From CAUSWF01 sp963535465 (GTDB lineage Bacteria; Bacillota_I; Bacilli_A; RF39; UBA660), in NCBI GenBank assembly GCA_963535465.1, contig CAUSWF010000001.1, positions 62,001-126,000 on the forward strand: a stretch of 64,000 bases of DNA, read 5' to 3'. Shown here in pieces: positions 45,172 through 53,364 of the stretch (position 1 is the stretch's first letter; each line of letters opens with the position of its first letter). The notes beneath the pieces are model-generated. The model did no database searches and was not told the origin of the DNA. It saw nothing but the letters and a program-made list of their open reading frames with translations. Position numbers and translations under genes: made by a program.

Positions 45172-45205
45172 CAAAAAAGATTTCCTGTGATTAGGAAACC
45201 TCTTT
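45172..45205 (-). terminator. Terminator between rlmCD tail and tnpW remnant
   Basis: AGGTTTCCT pairs with AGGAAATCT (one G-U) and is followed by T6 on the minus strand. Confidence 0.6.
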
Positions 45206-45272
45206 TGCTTGGTTGATATTTAGTTTTAGGTTGCTCTTTGTAGCTTCTTTTTTGCTCTATACTCTCTTGCTT

Positions 45273-46451
45273 TTAATTTCTCGTATTCTCGGCACTTGTC
45301 AAATCCAACTCATCCAGTTCAATTTCAACACTTATGTGCTTATCGACATCGAGTTTGGACAAAAGTGCTACCGTCTCCACATGATAAGTTCTAGGAAAAT
45401 TATTAAATGGTTGAATATATGAAATATTATATTTATCTTCTAATAATTTTAAATCTCTTACTAAGGTTATAATATTACAAGACATATAGATAATATTTTT
45501 AGGGGAAATTCTAAATAAATTATCTATTACTTTCTTTGATAATCCACTTCTTGGTGGATCTACTATAATTAAGTCTATATCACTAAAATCTTCAATATAG
45601 TCTTCTACTTTACCACATATTAAATTTACTTTACTATTGTTTAGTTTTTTATTTTTAATCGCATCATTATGGCTAGATATATTAGATTCTATACATGTTA
45701 CATTATCTTTATCTAGGTATATGCCAATACTTCCACATCCACTATATAAGTCTAATATTTTATTAGGATTTATTTTAGTTGTTTCTTCCTTTATTAAATC
45801 ATACATTTTACTTGTAATAAATTTATTTACTTGAAAGAAACTCTCTCCACTTATGTAGTACTCTTTAGAAGAAATATCTGTTTTTATATATTCTTTATTA
45901 GAATTATCGTAACTTATTAGTGTATTATCTAATGAATTACTACATCTTATAGTACAAGTTTTAAAATTTGTTTTTAAGTTTAAGAATAGATTGTTTATTT
46001 TATTATCTAATAACAAACATTTATCAATATTTACTATATCATGACTATTTTTCTTGTATAAACCAAATCCATTATTATTACCATGTAATATTATTTTATT
46101 TCTATAGGCAAACTCATTATCATATATAATGGGTAATACTTTTGTTTCTATATTAAATTTATTAACTAAATTCTTAACTTTATCTTCTTTAAATTTATTT
46201 TCATACTCGTATGAATAATGACCTAATTGGCATCCTCCACAGATATTATTATATTTACATTTTGGTATTATTCTATATGGGGATTTTTCTAGTATTTTAT
46301 CAATTCTTCCGATAAAGTATTTTGATGTTTCTTTTATAATAGAATACTCTACTATATCTCCTACTAATCCATCTTCTATAAATACGATTTTATCTTTGTA
46401 ATAAGTAATACCTCTACCATAATCATCTTGTTTCAATATTTTGTCTTTCAT
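45273..46451 (-). CDS. rlmCD: 23S rRNA uracil-C5 methyltransferase with foreign tail
   Basis: A 392-residue SAM-dependent methyltransferase. A TRAM-like part is at the N-terminus, iron-sulphur Cys follow in CKYNNICGGCQLGH near residue 70, the SAM site is DLYSGCGSIGIYL near 240, and the catalytic Cys lies in IYMSCNIITLVRDL near 330. It methylates U747/U1939-type positions. The last 36 residues (from HVETV) are supplied by the integrated element and end early (TSAENTRN) compared with the longer tail I remember from intact elements. A core enzyme ending near HVETV is enough for function. Start AGAGGTAATT-ATG at 46451. Confidence 0.88.
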   Translation of the reverse strand: MKDKILKQDDYGRGITYYKDKIVFIEDGLVGDIVEYSIIKETSKYFIGRIDKILEKSPYRIIPKCKYNNICGGCQLGHYSYEYENKFKEDKVKNLVNKFNIETKVLPIIYDNEFAYRNKIILHGNNNGFGLYKKNSHDIVNIDKCLLLDNKINNLFLNLKTNFKTCTIRCSNSLDNTLISYDNSNKEYIKTDISSKEYYISGESFFQVNKFITSKMYDLIKEETTKINPNKILDLYSGCGSIGIYLDKDNVTCIESNISSHNDAIKNKKLNNSKVNLICGKVEDYIEDFSDIDLIIVDPPRSGLSKKVIDNLFRISPKNIIYMSCNIITLVRDLKLLEDKYNISYIQPFNNFPRTYHVETVALLSKLDVDKHISVEIELDELDLTSAENTRN

Positions 46452-46473
46452 AATTACCTCTATATTATTTTAT

Positions 46474-46501
46474 CATAAAAAATAGAAGTTAAAACTTCTA
46501 T
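46474..46501 (-). terminator. Terminator of the Ig-like surface protein gene
   Basis: TAGAAGTT/AACTTCTA stem and T6 on the minus strand. Confidence 0.75.
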
Positions 46502-46995
46502 CTTACTTCAATATTTAATATATATGAAGGACAGTTTTTAACTTCTACTCTTATTCTATATTTACCTGGTATGATACCTTTTACTTTACCAAATGAATCT
46601 ACTTTTATTCCTGATGTTTCGACTATGAAGTTAACATCTTTAAGACTTGCATTCTTTGGATATATTTTAATATCTATTTTAGTAGTTTCTCCTACTTTTA
46701 TTACTTCTTTTTCGATTGATGCAGTATAAGAATCTACTTTAATAAAATTAGAATCATCATCTGTTGCAGTATCTGGAACAGATACATTATTAGTGTTTGT
46801 AGTAGTAGTATTTCTTATTACTTTATCACTTACACTATTTTCTTCATCTTCATGAATATTTTTCTTTTTAATGTTAATTATATTATTCGAATTATTTTTC
46901 TTTTTAGAACCATATGTATTACTTAGATAAATAAATCCCCATAATAATACTCCAAACAGTATAATTGAAATAATAATTTTTGTAATTCTTCTCAT
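46498..46995 (-). CDS. Membrane-anchored protein with a BIG2-like domain
   Basis: A 165-residue protein: one N-terminal membrane segment (about residues 5-25), an Asn/Lys/Thr-rich spacer (25-85) and a C-terminal Ig-like domain of the BIG2 type, with IKVGETTKIDIKIYPKNAS followed by SFGKVKGIIPGKYRI. The Thr/Asn-rich spacer could be a glycosylation target. A surface binding or spacing role is likely. Start AGGGGATGATTAT-ATG at 46995. Confidence 0.7.
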   Translation of the reverse strand: MRRITKIIISIILFGVLLWGFIYLSNTYGSKKKNNSNNIINIKKKNIHEDEENSVSDKVIRNTTTTNTNNVSVPDTATDDDSNFIKVDSYTASIEKEVIKVGETTKIDIKIYPKNASLKDVNFIVETSGIKVDSFGKVKGIIPGKYRIRVEVKNCPSYILNIEVR

Positions 46996-47041
46996 ATAAT
47001 CATCCCCTGTATGCTGTATATAATACCAAAAAAGTAATTAT

Positions 47042-47755
47042 TTAACAAGCATTTTTTTTACATGTAGTTGAATTATCACTTACACACTTTAAGCTACATT
47101 TAAATTTGTTATATATTTTGTCAAATATTTCTTTTGACATTTTGCCTCTAGGATCAGTTAACTCTTCTACTTCACCTGTTTCTACTTGAGATACTTGACC
47201 TTTAACTACACTAACTAAAGTAGGTAAATATATTCTTTTGCCATAACTTTCTTTAGCATTTTCTATTTGATAGTCTGGTAAACTATTTTTCCATCTTTTT
47301 AGAAGTTCCATGTATCCAGCATCACCTTGTTTTATTTCTTTAAAATTATTATCTTTATATTCAACTACATTTCTAATATCTGATGATTCAACATAGTACA
47401 ATGTATCAATATTACTATCCTTACATGCTTTTAATAATGGTAATAATTCTGCTCTACACCATGGACACCAATTAGCTCCAAAAAATACTGCGAAAGTTTC
47501 CTTACTATTTAATTTTTTTATAATATCTTTTGTAGTTACTATCTTAACAGGATTATCGCTAGGTATATCTAGAGAAATATGTTTTTTACCGGATTCGTTT
47601 GTTTTACCATTAAGCGACTCATAGCTTTCTTTAAATTTTAGTGCATCTGTTTTAATTAGATTTTTACTTTCTTTATACTTTGATATCATTGCTAATGACA
47701 ACATCATAACTAAAGCAAAAACTCCTACTACTTTTAATATGCTATTTTTATTCAT
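47042..47755 (-). CDS. Membrane-anchored thioredoxin-like protein (CPWC)
   Basis: A 237-residue protein with an N-terminal signal anchor (ILKVVGVFALVMMLSLAM) and a thioredoxin-fold domain whose active site is FFGANWCPWCRAELL near residue 100. The cis-Pro is in YLPTLVSVV. Four more Cys are in the last 25 residues. It probably reduces or isomerises disulphides at the outer face, which fits the Cys-rich surface proteins nearby. The ATG at 47755 has AGGAGG four bases upstream; a longer frame reaching 47827 overlaps mnmA and has no ribosome site. Confidence 0.8.
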   Translation of the reverse strand: MNKNSILKVVGVFALVMMLSLAMISKYKESKNLIKTDALKFKESYESLNGKTNESGKKHISLDIPSDNPVKIVTTKDIIKKLNSKETFAVFFGANWCPWCRAELLPLLKACKDSNIDTLYYVESSDIRNVVEYKDNNFKEIKQGDAGYMELLKRWKNSLPDYQIENAKESYGKRIYLPTLVSVVKGQVSQVETGEVEELTDPRGKMSKEIFDKIYNKFKCSLKCVSDNSTTCKKNAC

Positions 47756-47763
47756 ATATCCTC

Positions 47764-48870
47764 CTATATGTACCATAATTTTGTACCATCTTTTCTTACT
47801 TCTTTTATTAGTCCTCCTCCAAGACATATGTCTTTATCATATAACACACATGCTTGTCCTGGTGTAACTGATTTTACTTTTTGTGGATAAATAACTTCTA
47901 TTTCAGTATCACTTATCCATTTAATTCTTACATCTATATCTTCTTGTCGATATCTAAATTTTGCTTGGCACTTTTCTACAAGCTTATCTCCTAAATAATT
48001 TAAATTGTCTACTATGCATGAAGTGGAATATAACCACTCTTCATTGCCAACACAAATATATAAAACGTTTTTACTTAGATCTTTTCCAACTACAAACATT
48101 CTATCATCATATCCGCCAATATTGAGTCCTCTTCTTTGACCTATTGTATAGTTCATAAGACCTATATGTTTGCCAATTACTTTCATAGTATCTATGTCTA
48201 TTATATCACCTTCCTGATTAGGTAGGTAATTTTTTAAAAATTTAGTGAAATTTCTTTCTCCAATAAAGCAAATTCCTGTAGAGTCTTTTTTAGTTGCGGT
48301 TACTAAGCCATATTCTTCAGCAATCTTTCTAACATCAGGTTTTAACATATTACCAAGTGGAAATAATACATTTTTGAATTGTTCTTTTGATACTTGACAT
48401 AAGAAGTATGACTGGTCTTTATTTAAGTCTTTTGCTTTCATAAATTTACCATCTTCTAACCTACAATAGTGTCCTGTTGCGATATAGTCAGCTCCTAGTT
48501 TTATTGCTTCATCTCGAAACATATCAAATTTTATATATTTATTGCACATTATATCAGGATTAGGTGTACGACCATTTTTTAGTTCATCTAGGAAATATTT
48601 AAATACATAATCCCAGTATTCTTTTACGAAGTCTTTTCTGTGTAATTTTATACCTAATTTTTTACACACTTCAACGGCGTCATTATAATCAACTTCTTGA
48701 GGACATATTCCTAAATCAGTTGTAGGAGCATCATTTTCTCCATCTACTAGACTATCCCAATTTCTCATAAACAGTCCTTCAACTTCATATCCTTCTTCTA
48801 GAAGTTTTATAGCTGCGACTGATGAGTCTACTCCACCAGACATTCCAACTATTACTTTTTTCTTCTCCAT
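47764..48870 (-). CDS. mnmA: tRNA-specific 2-thiouridylase
   Basis: A 368-residue enzyme that adds sulphur to U34 of Lys, Glu and Gln tRNAs. The PP-loop GMSGGVDSSVAAIKL is near the N-terminus, the Cys pair is in PDIMCNKYIKF (about residue 105) and STGICFIGERNF (about 200), and the C-terminal barrel ends with TPGQACVLYD. The ATG at 48870 gives the standard MEKKKVIVGMSGG start; an in-frame ATG eight codons upstream is less likely. Confidence 0.95.
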   Translation of the reverse strand: MEKKKVIVGMSGGVDSSVAAIKLLEEGYEVEGLFMRNWDSLVDGENDAPTTDLGICPQEVDYNDAVEVCKKLGIKLHRKDFVKEYWDYVFKYFLDELKNGRTPNPDIMCNKYIKFDMFRDEAIKLGADYIATGHYCRLEDGKFMKAKDLNKDQSYFLCQVSKEQFKNVLFPLGNMLKPDVRKIAEEYGLVTATKKDSTGICFIGERNFTKFLKNYLPNQEGDIIDIDTMKVIGKHIGLMNYTIGQRRGLNIGGYDDRMFVVGKDLSKNVLYICVGNEEWLYSTSCIVDNLNYLGDKLVEKCQAKFRYRQEDIDVRIKWISDTEIEVIYPQKVKSVTPGQACVLYDKDICLGGGLIKEVRKDGTKLWYI

Positions 48871-48912
48871 AACATCACCATTTCCTTTTATCATTTTATC
48901 ATAAATTACTAA

Positions 48913-48938
48913 TAATAAAAAGAGATTGTTAATCTCTT
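48913..48938 (-). terminator. Terminator of the three-paralogue operon
   Basis: AGAGATT-AAC-AATCTCT then T5 on the minus strand, overlapping the stop at 48929. Confidence 0.75.
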
Positions 48939-49663
48939 CTCTTAGCCTCTATTCTACTGTATCGAAGACGTCTTTTTGCTTTTTTTTGTTCAGCTATTTC
49001 TTTAGTAAAGTTTTTTCTCACATCTTCTACGAAATTATAATTATTTTGATCATTAACATCTATTACACCATTAATTAAATATCCTATTGTTTTTTTCATA
49101 TTATAGTAATTAATTAATTTATTATTAATTAAAAGATTTTTTCTTGCACCTTCTATTTGTTCAAGTGTTGGGATATAATCTTTTCCAATAAATTCAACTG
49201 AGTTTAAATATTCATCTATTATAAATGGTCTAGTTAATGTAATATAATTTTCTTTCCTTCTAATTAAAGAAACATTTAAACGGCCATTATATTTATATTT
49301 TTTATTAATCGCCATTAATCCTTCGACAGATATTTTTTTAGTTTTAATAAATTCTTCTAAGTATCTTGTATCATTAACTAGTTTGTGAATAGTCTTATAA
49401 ATATCTTGTCTATATTTTTCTATTTTTTCTTCTTTTTGTGACTCGTCTATTAAATCCTCTTTATAGTTATCTTCTACACTATCTTTATAAATATTGAATC
49501 CAAATATATTATTTCCTTCTTTATTAAATTTAAATGGATTAAATTCTTCACTATGAAGATATTTAATAAATTCTAAACTATTATCATAATAATAGTATTG
49601 TCCTAAATCTATAAAGTGATTAATTTTTAATTCTTTTTGTACTTCTTCTAATAATAACTTCAT
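48929..49663 (-). CDS. Tandem paralogue family protein, copy 3
   Basis: A 244-residue soluble protein of a family that I do not recognise, here present as three neighbouring copies. Shared blocks are a Tyr-rich YYYYD near residue 27, GNNIFGFNIYKDSVEDNY near 55, FIKTKKISVEGLM near 110, RPFIIDEY near 145 and a basic tail (KKAKRRLRYSRIEAKRRD). The ATG at 49663 follows AAGGTGAG and starts two bases after the previous stop. No signal peptide, membrane segment or catalytic motif is seen. The basic tail hints at nucleic-acid or ribosome contact. Confidence 0.65.
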   Translation of the reverse strand: MKLLLEEVQKELKINHFIDLGQYYYYDNSLEFIKYLHSEEFNPFKFNKEGNNIFGFNIYKDSVEDNYKEDLIDESQKEEKIEKYRQDIYKTIHKLVNDTRYLEEFIKTKKISVEGLMAINKKYKYNGRLNVSLIRRKENYITLTRPFIIDEYLNSVEFIGKDYIPTLEQIEGARKNLLINNKLINYYNMKKTIGYLINGVIDVNDQNNYNFVEDVRKNFTKEIAEQKKAKRRLRYSRIEAKRRD

Positions 49664-49664
49664 A

Positions 49665-50414
49665 TTACTCACCTTGAACTTTTCTTTTTAATCTCTTAGC
49701 TAATTCATCTTTTTTTATTTCTTTTCGCCTAGAATTATTTATTTCAGCCACTTTTTTACGTTGTGCTTCTATGTAATTATATGTAAATTCATTATTAAAG
49801 CTAAGTTCTCCCTTAATCATTTTAGCAATTATCATTCTCATATTTACGTCATTCATTAATATATCTTTTTCTATCGCATATTGCTTTGCTTTTTTTATTA
49901 GGTCAACTGATGGAATATATTCTTCTCCATCACTATCTTTAAAATGAGTTGTTTTAATATACTCATCAATTACAAATGGTCTAACTTGCGAATTATAATA
50001 CTCTTTTTTTCTTAATAAAGATAAATTTAATCGTTTATTATATCCATATTTTCTATTGGCTTCAATTAATAGTTCAACAGAAATTTTCTTTGTTCTTATG
50101 AATTTTTCAACTGATAAATTTCCGCTAGCTAAATCGTTAATTGTTTTAATAATATCTAATATGTATCTTTGTAATTTTTCTTCTTTTTGTGACGCATCTA
50201 TTAAATCTTTTTCATATTGATTATCAACATCATCTTTATAAATATTAAATCCTAAAATATTATATCCTTTATTATTAAATTCATATAAAAATCCTAAATT
50301 ATTTTTTATATAATTTCCAAGTTTATCACTATCATATAAATAATATTGATTTAAATCAACATGTCCTTTTTCCTCTAGTTCTTTATTTATTTCTTCTCTT
50401 GTTTTAAATTTCAT
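49665..50414 (-). CDS. Tandem paralogue family protein, copy 2
   Basis: A 249-residue paralogue of its two neighbours. Blocks: YYLYD near 25, GYNILGFNIYKDDVDNQYEK near 55, FIRTKKISVELLIEANRK near 110, RPFVIDEYIKTTHF near 147 and a Lys/Arg-rich end (RRKEIKKDELAKRLKRK). It is closer to copy 3 than to copy 1. The ATG at 50414 has AGGAG and lies two bases after the stop of copy 1; a longer frame reaching 50450 would overlap copy 1. Confidence 0.65.
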   Translation of the reverse strand: MKFKTREEINKELEEKGHVDLNQYYLYDSDKLGNYIKNNLGFLYEFNNKGYNILGFNIYKDDVDNQYEKDLIDASQKEEKLQRYILDIIKTINDLASGNLSVEKFIRTKKISVELLIEANRKYGYNKRLNLSLLRKKEYYNSQVRPFVIDEYIKTTHFKDSDGEEYIPSVDLIKKAKQYAIEKDILMNDVNMRMIIAKMIKGELSFNNEFTYNYIEAQRKKVAEINNSRRKEIKKDELAKRLKRKVQGE

Positions 50415-50415
50415 T

Positions 50416-51189
50416 TTATCTCCTATGATTTTTATGAAAGAATATCCCACTATTTATTTTAGAATATGATTTTTCATCATATAATTCTACTGTTTTGCAT
50501 TCACGATTAATTTTACGAAGTTTCGTTTCGTGTTCGAAGTGATTATATGAGAATTTTTCTTTTACACCAAGTTCTCCTCTTATCATTTTAACAATTATTG
50601 ACCTAATATTAACATAATTCATTAAAATGTCGTTGTATTGTGCATTAATGACTGCTTTCTCTACTAGTTCTACAGTTGGTTTATATAATTTTCCATCTAC
50701 TTCATCCTTAAATTTTGTACTTTCTAAATACTCTTCTAATATAAATGGTTTAGATAAAGTCTCATAAGAACTTTTTGCATTATAAAGTGATTGTAAATTA
50801 TTAAATGGAACTTTATTATTTTTAATAAACATAATTAAAGCTTGTAATGGTAATTTAGTTGTCTTTATATATTCTACTATGTTCAATTCATTATTTTTCA
50901 ACTCATATGCTTTTTGTATTAATGCCATTTTATAATCTTCTACTAAATTTTTGCTTGGTACTGTTCTTTTTTCGTATTGATTATAAGGATCATCTTCATA
51001 AATATTAAAACCATATATATTATTACCATCTTGATCAAAGTTTAATACATCATAAATATCTGTACTTTTAGATTTAATATTTTGTTCATATTTGTAATTG
51101 CATACATCATAGTAATAGTATCCTAAAACTTCTGCATATCCTTTTTGCTCTAGTTCTTTATTTAATTCTTCTCTTGTTATAAATTTCAT
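50416..51189 (-). CDS. Tandem paralogue family protein, copy 1
   Basis: A 257-residue member of the same family and first gene of the operon. It begins MKFITREELNKELEQKGYAE, nearly the same as copy 2, and has YYYYD, GNNIYGFNIYEDDPYNQYEK, IKTTKLPLQALI and KPFILEEY. It diverges most in the C-terminal part, where the basic tail of the other copies is replaced by a Ser/Tyr/His-rich end. Start GGAGTTAAGAT-ATG. Confidence 0.65.
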   Translation of the reverse strand: MKFITREELNKELEQKGYAEVLGYYYYDVCNYKYEQNIKSKSTDIYDVLNFDQDGNNIYGFNIYEDDPYNQYEKRTVPSKNLVEDYKMALIQKAYELKNNELNIVEYIKTTKLPLQALIMFIKNNKVPFNNLQSLYNAKSSYETLSKPFILEEYLESTKFKDEVDGKLYKPTVELVEKAVINAQYNDILMNYVNIRSIIVKMIRGELGVKEKFSYNHFEHETKLRKINRECKTVELYDEKSYSKINSGIFFHKNHRR

Positions 51190-51249
51190 ATCTTAACTCC
51201 CATGTGGAGCATATTATAACATATTTATTAATAAATTTCAAATAAAACT

Positions 51250-51275
51250 TAAAAAAGACTAAATTTTAGTCTTTA
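51250..51275 (-). terminator. Terminator of the gene at 51259
   Basis: AAAGACTAAA/TTTAGTCTTT stem with T6 on the minus strand. Confidence 0.75.
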
Positions 51276-51816
51276 AATTACATTTAGTTCCAAATGTTTC
51301 TCCTAAGTTTAACCATGTTATTAGTTTTACTTTTCCATCTGGTGTAAATATTTGATTATCTTGTCCTTCTACTTTTATTATATCTTCATAGTTAACTAGG
51401 CTATAGTTTATATCTTGTTCTATATATGTAGAAGTTTTTGAGGTTACTACTTTAATATCGTAGTGTTTAATTCCTTTATAATCATCTTTTAATTTATTAT
51501 ATGCATTTACATATTCTGATATATCACTATTATTTATAGAAGTTACTCCTTGGTGAGATATTAGTCTTGTTAAATATCCATCTTTATATGCTACATCATA
51601 CCATATATCAACTTTTACATTACTAGCTTTAGCATTACCTGTACAATGAAGTTCTCCACTACCAAATACATCAAATTGGTAGTCTTTTGCCTTTTTATTA
51701 CTTATTATATTTTTACTTTTTTTCTCTTCTAATTTATTAGTTTTATTACTATAAATAAATATAGATAAAATGATTACTATAATAATAGTTATTACTAAAA
51801 TTAATTTATTTTTCAT
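51259..51816 (-). CDS. Membrane-anchored protein, DUF1307-like fold possible
   Basis: A 185-residue protein with an N-terminal membrane segment (about residues 4-22), a Lys-rich spacer and a 130-residue outer domain. Two Cys (in LHCTGN and TKCNLK) stand near the start and end of that domain and could form a disulphide. The order of strands and the EYVNAYNKLKDDYKGIKHYDIKV region recall DUF1307/YehR-like proteins, but the match is by eye. It is coupled by an ATGA overlap to the upstream pseudo-hydrolase gene, so the two probably act together. Confidence 0.55.
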   Translation of the reverse strand: MKNKLILVITIIIVIILSIFIYSNKTNKLEEKKSKNIISNKKAKDYQFDVFGSGELHCTGNAKASNVKVDIWYDVAYKDGYLTRLISHQGVTSINNSDISEYVNAYNKLKDDYKGIKHYDIKVVTSKTSTYIEQDINYSLVNYEDIIKVEGQDNQIFTPDGKVKLITWLNLGETFGTKCNLKTKI

Positions 51817-52622
51817 ACTTCTCCTATAAAATCATTGATTTCTTTATATACATCTTTATTAACAAAGTTAGAATTAGGTCCTAGAAAACCACATCTTGCA
51901 GAACTTTGTATATATATTTTACCACCTATATTAGATGAAAAGTCAATGACTTCATCTCTTAATATGTCATTATATCCTACTACTGATAATGTGTTATTTA
52001 TTTTTGTATTTAATAAATTAAAGTATTCTTCTCCATCTACTTCTTTTATATATTTATTTATTTTATTTATTAGCAATATATTATTATGGTTATTTTCTTT
52101 AACACTTTTATATTTATCTGATAGTGAATACTTATTTCTTATTATTGGATAGAATAGTATTTTTTTATATTTATCTATATCAAGAAGCTTACTTATATTT
52201 ATTAAATATGTTCCACCTACTTCATCTCCTGCGAATACTATATCATTATAACCAAGTTTTTCTAATTCATTAATTAAATAAATAATTGTTTCTTTTATTC
52301 CAGATAAATTATCATTAAATTTATATTTATCGTAACTTATTCCTATAACCATTCTACCAGTTGAGATTGCCATATTTTTAAGTATAGTTGAATAGTCTCC
52401 ATATGAGTTACTTAGTTTTCCATCTCCTGGTATAAATATCATAACTTTATTTAAATTACTAACTTTAGATGGATAATATACTCTACTGTTAAATAATCCT
52501 TCTTTTATTACTATATTATAACTACTAACGTTTTGTTTAGATATAGATGGATGAAACAATTCTTTTACTTCTCTATATAATCTATAATGAATATCTTTAT
52601 CAAATTTATTGTTTATAAGCAT
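51813..52622 (-). CDS. Alpha/beta-hydrolase fold protein with Ser-to-Glu change
   Basis: A 269-residue cytoplasmic protein that looks like the hormone-sensitive-lipase group of alpha/beta hydrolases. The oxyanion region reads VMIFIPGDGKLSNSYGDY in place of HGGG, and the nucleophile elbow, usually GDSAGG, reads GDEVGG (residues 132-137), so the Ser is Glu134. It should be inactive as an esterase and may bind a ligand or protein instead. The frame is intact. Start GGTGATAAA-ATG at 52622. Confidence 0.7.
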   Translation of the reverse strand: MLINNKFDKDIHYRLYREVKELFHPSISKQNVSSYNIVIKEGLFNSRVYYPSKVSNLNKVMIFIPGDGKLSNSYGDYSTILKNMAISTGRMVIGISYDKYKFNDNLSGIKETIIYLINELEKLGYNDIVFAGDEVGGTYLINISKLLDIDKYKKILFYPIIRNKYSLSDKYKSVKENNHNNILLINKINKYIKEVDGEEYFNLLNTKINNTLSVVGYNDILRDEVIDFSSNIGGKIYIQSSARCGFLGPNSNFVNKDVYKEINDFIGEV

Positions 52623-52658
52623 TTTATCACCAATTTTATCTTATCATACTAAGTTGTA

Positions 52659-52683
52659 TAAAAAAGAGATGAATTCATCTCCT
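52659..52683 (-). terminator. Terminator of murI
   Basis: GAGATGAA/TTCATCTC stem and T6 on the minus strand, around the stop of murI. Confidence 0.75.
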
Positions 52684-53364
52684 TTACATTAATTTACTAC
52701 TATCTATAATTTCTAAATAATATGTTGTTTTCTCTAATTTCATATCTTTTATAGCTTTAGTTAGTGACTTACTAACTATATTAGCACTATCTACTATAGA
52801 GGCGTTTTTAAAGTATGCTTTTATTTGATCTTCTATATATAAATAATGGGTACATCCTAGTACTACATGTTCTATAGATTTATCTTGATATTTATTTAAT
52901 CTATCTCTTAATATTAGTTTTATTGATATCATATCATCATGTTCTATTGCATCAGCTAGGCCAGGCATTTCTTCTAGATAATAGTTTCCTTCTTTATCTT
53001 TTATAGCGTCATGTAAATATTTACTATTAATAGTATTGTGTGTAGCAAGTACTAATGTATTTTTATAATTTCCTTCTAAGTTAGGGTATGTTGGAATAAA
53101 TTTGATATTTTTATATTTATTTTCTAAATAAGAAAGACAATTTGTAGATGCGGTACCACATGCAATAACTATTATTTTAGCTCCTTTTTTAATTAAATAA
53201 TCACATATATTAGAACATATATTATTTAAATCTTCTATGCTTCTTCCTCCGTATGGATTATTATATGCATCTTTATAATAAATATAATTATATTCTTTAT
53301 TATCTTCTATTAATTTTTGGAGTATTGTTAAGCCACCTACTCCAGAATCAAATACTCCTATCAT
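52684..53364 (-). CDS. murI: Glutamate racemase
   Basis: A 226-residue racemase that makes D-Glu for peptidoglycan. DSGVGGLTIL (residues 6-15), the first catalytic Cys in IACGTASTN near 70, and the second in VLGCTHYLYI near 180 are all present, as is NPYGGRS. The usual Asn after the first Cys (CNTA) is Gly. At 226 residues it is somewhat shorter than most MurI. Start AGGAGGCTAAA-ATG at 53364 overlaps the yitT stop. Confidence 0.9.
   Translation of the reverse strand: MIGVFDSGVGGLTILQKLIEDNKEYNYIYYKDAYNNPYGGRSIEDLNNICSNICDYLIKKGAKIIVIACGTASTNCLSYLENKYKNIKFIPTYPNLEGNYKNTLVLATHNTINSKYLHDAIKDKEGNYYLEEMPGLADAIEHDDMISIKLILRDRLNKYQDKSIEHVVLGCTHYLYIEDQIKAYFKNASIVDSANIVSKSLTKAIKDMKLEKTTYYLEIIDSSKLM

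Larger units (their letters stand above)
44956..45383 (-). mobile_element. Remnant end of an integrated element at the rlmCD 3' end
   Basis: From about 45383 the rlmCD frame changes character: the last 36 codons are near 43% G+C against about 25% around them and encode the element-type tail SKLDVDKHISVEIELDELDL. A terminator-like hairpin and a frameshifted tnpW follow on the same strand. This is the pattern of integrative elements of Firmicutes that insert in rumA/rlmD genes and replace their 3' end. No recombinase, relaxase or transfer gene remains, so this is a deleted remnant. Confidence 0.65.

Noticed and set aside
44220..45383. Active conjugative element or prophage
   Set aside because: No recombinase, relaxase, transfer or phage structural gene is present, and tnpW is broken.
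47042..47827. Longer form of the thioredoxin-like protein
   Set aside because: The extra 24 residues overlap mnmA and lack a ribosome site, while AGGAGG directly precedes ATG 47755.
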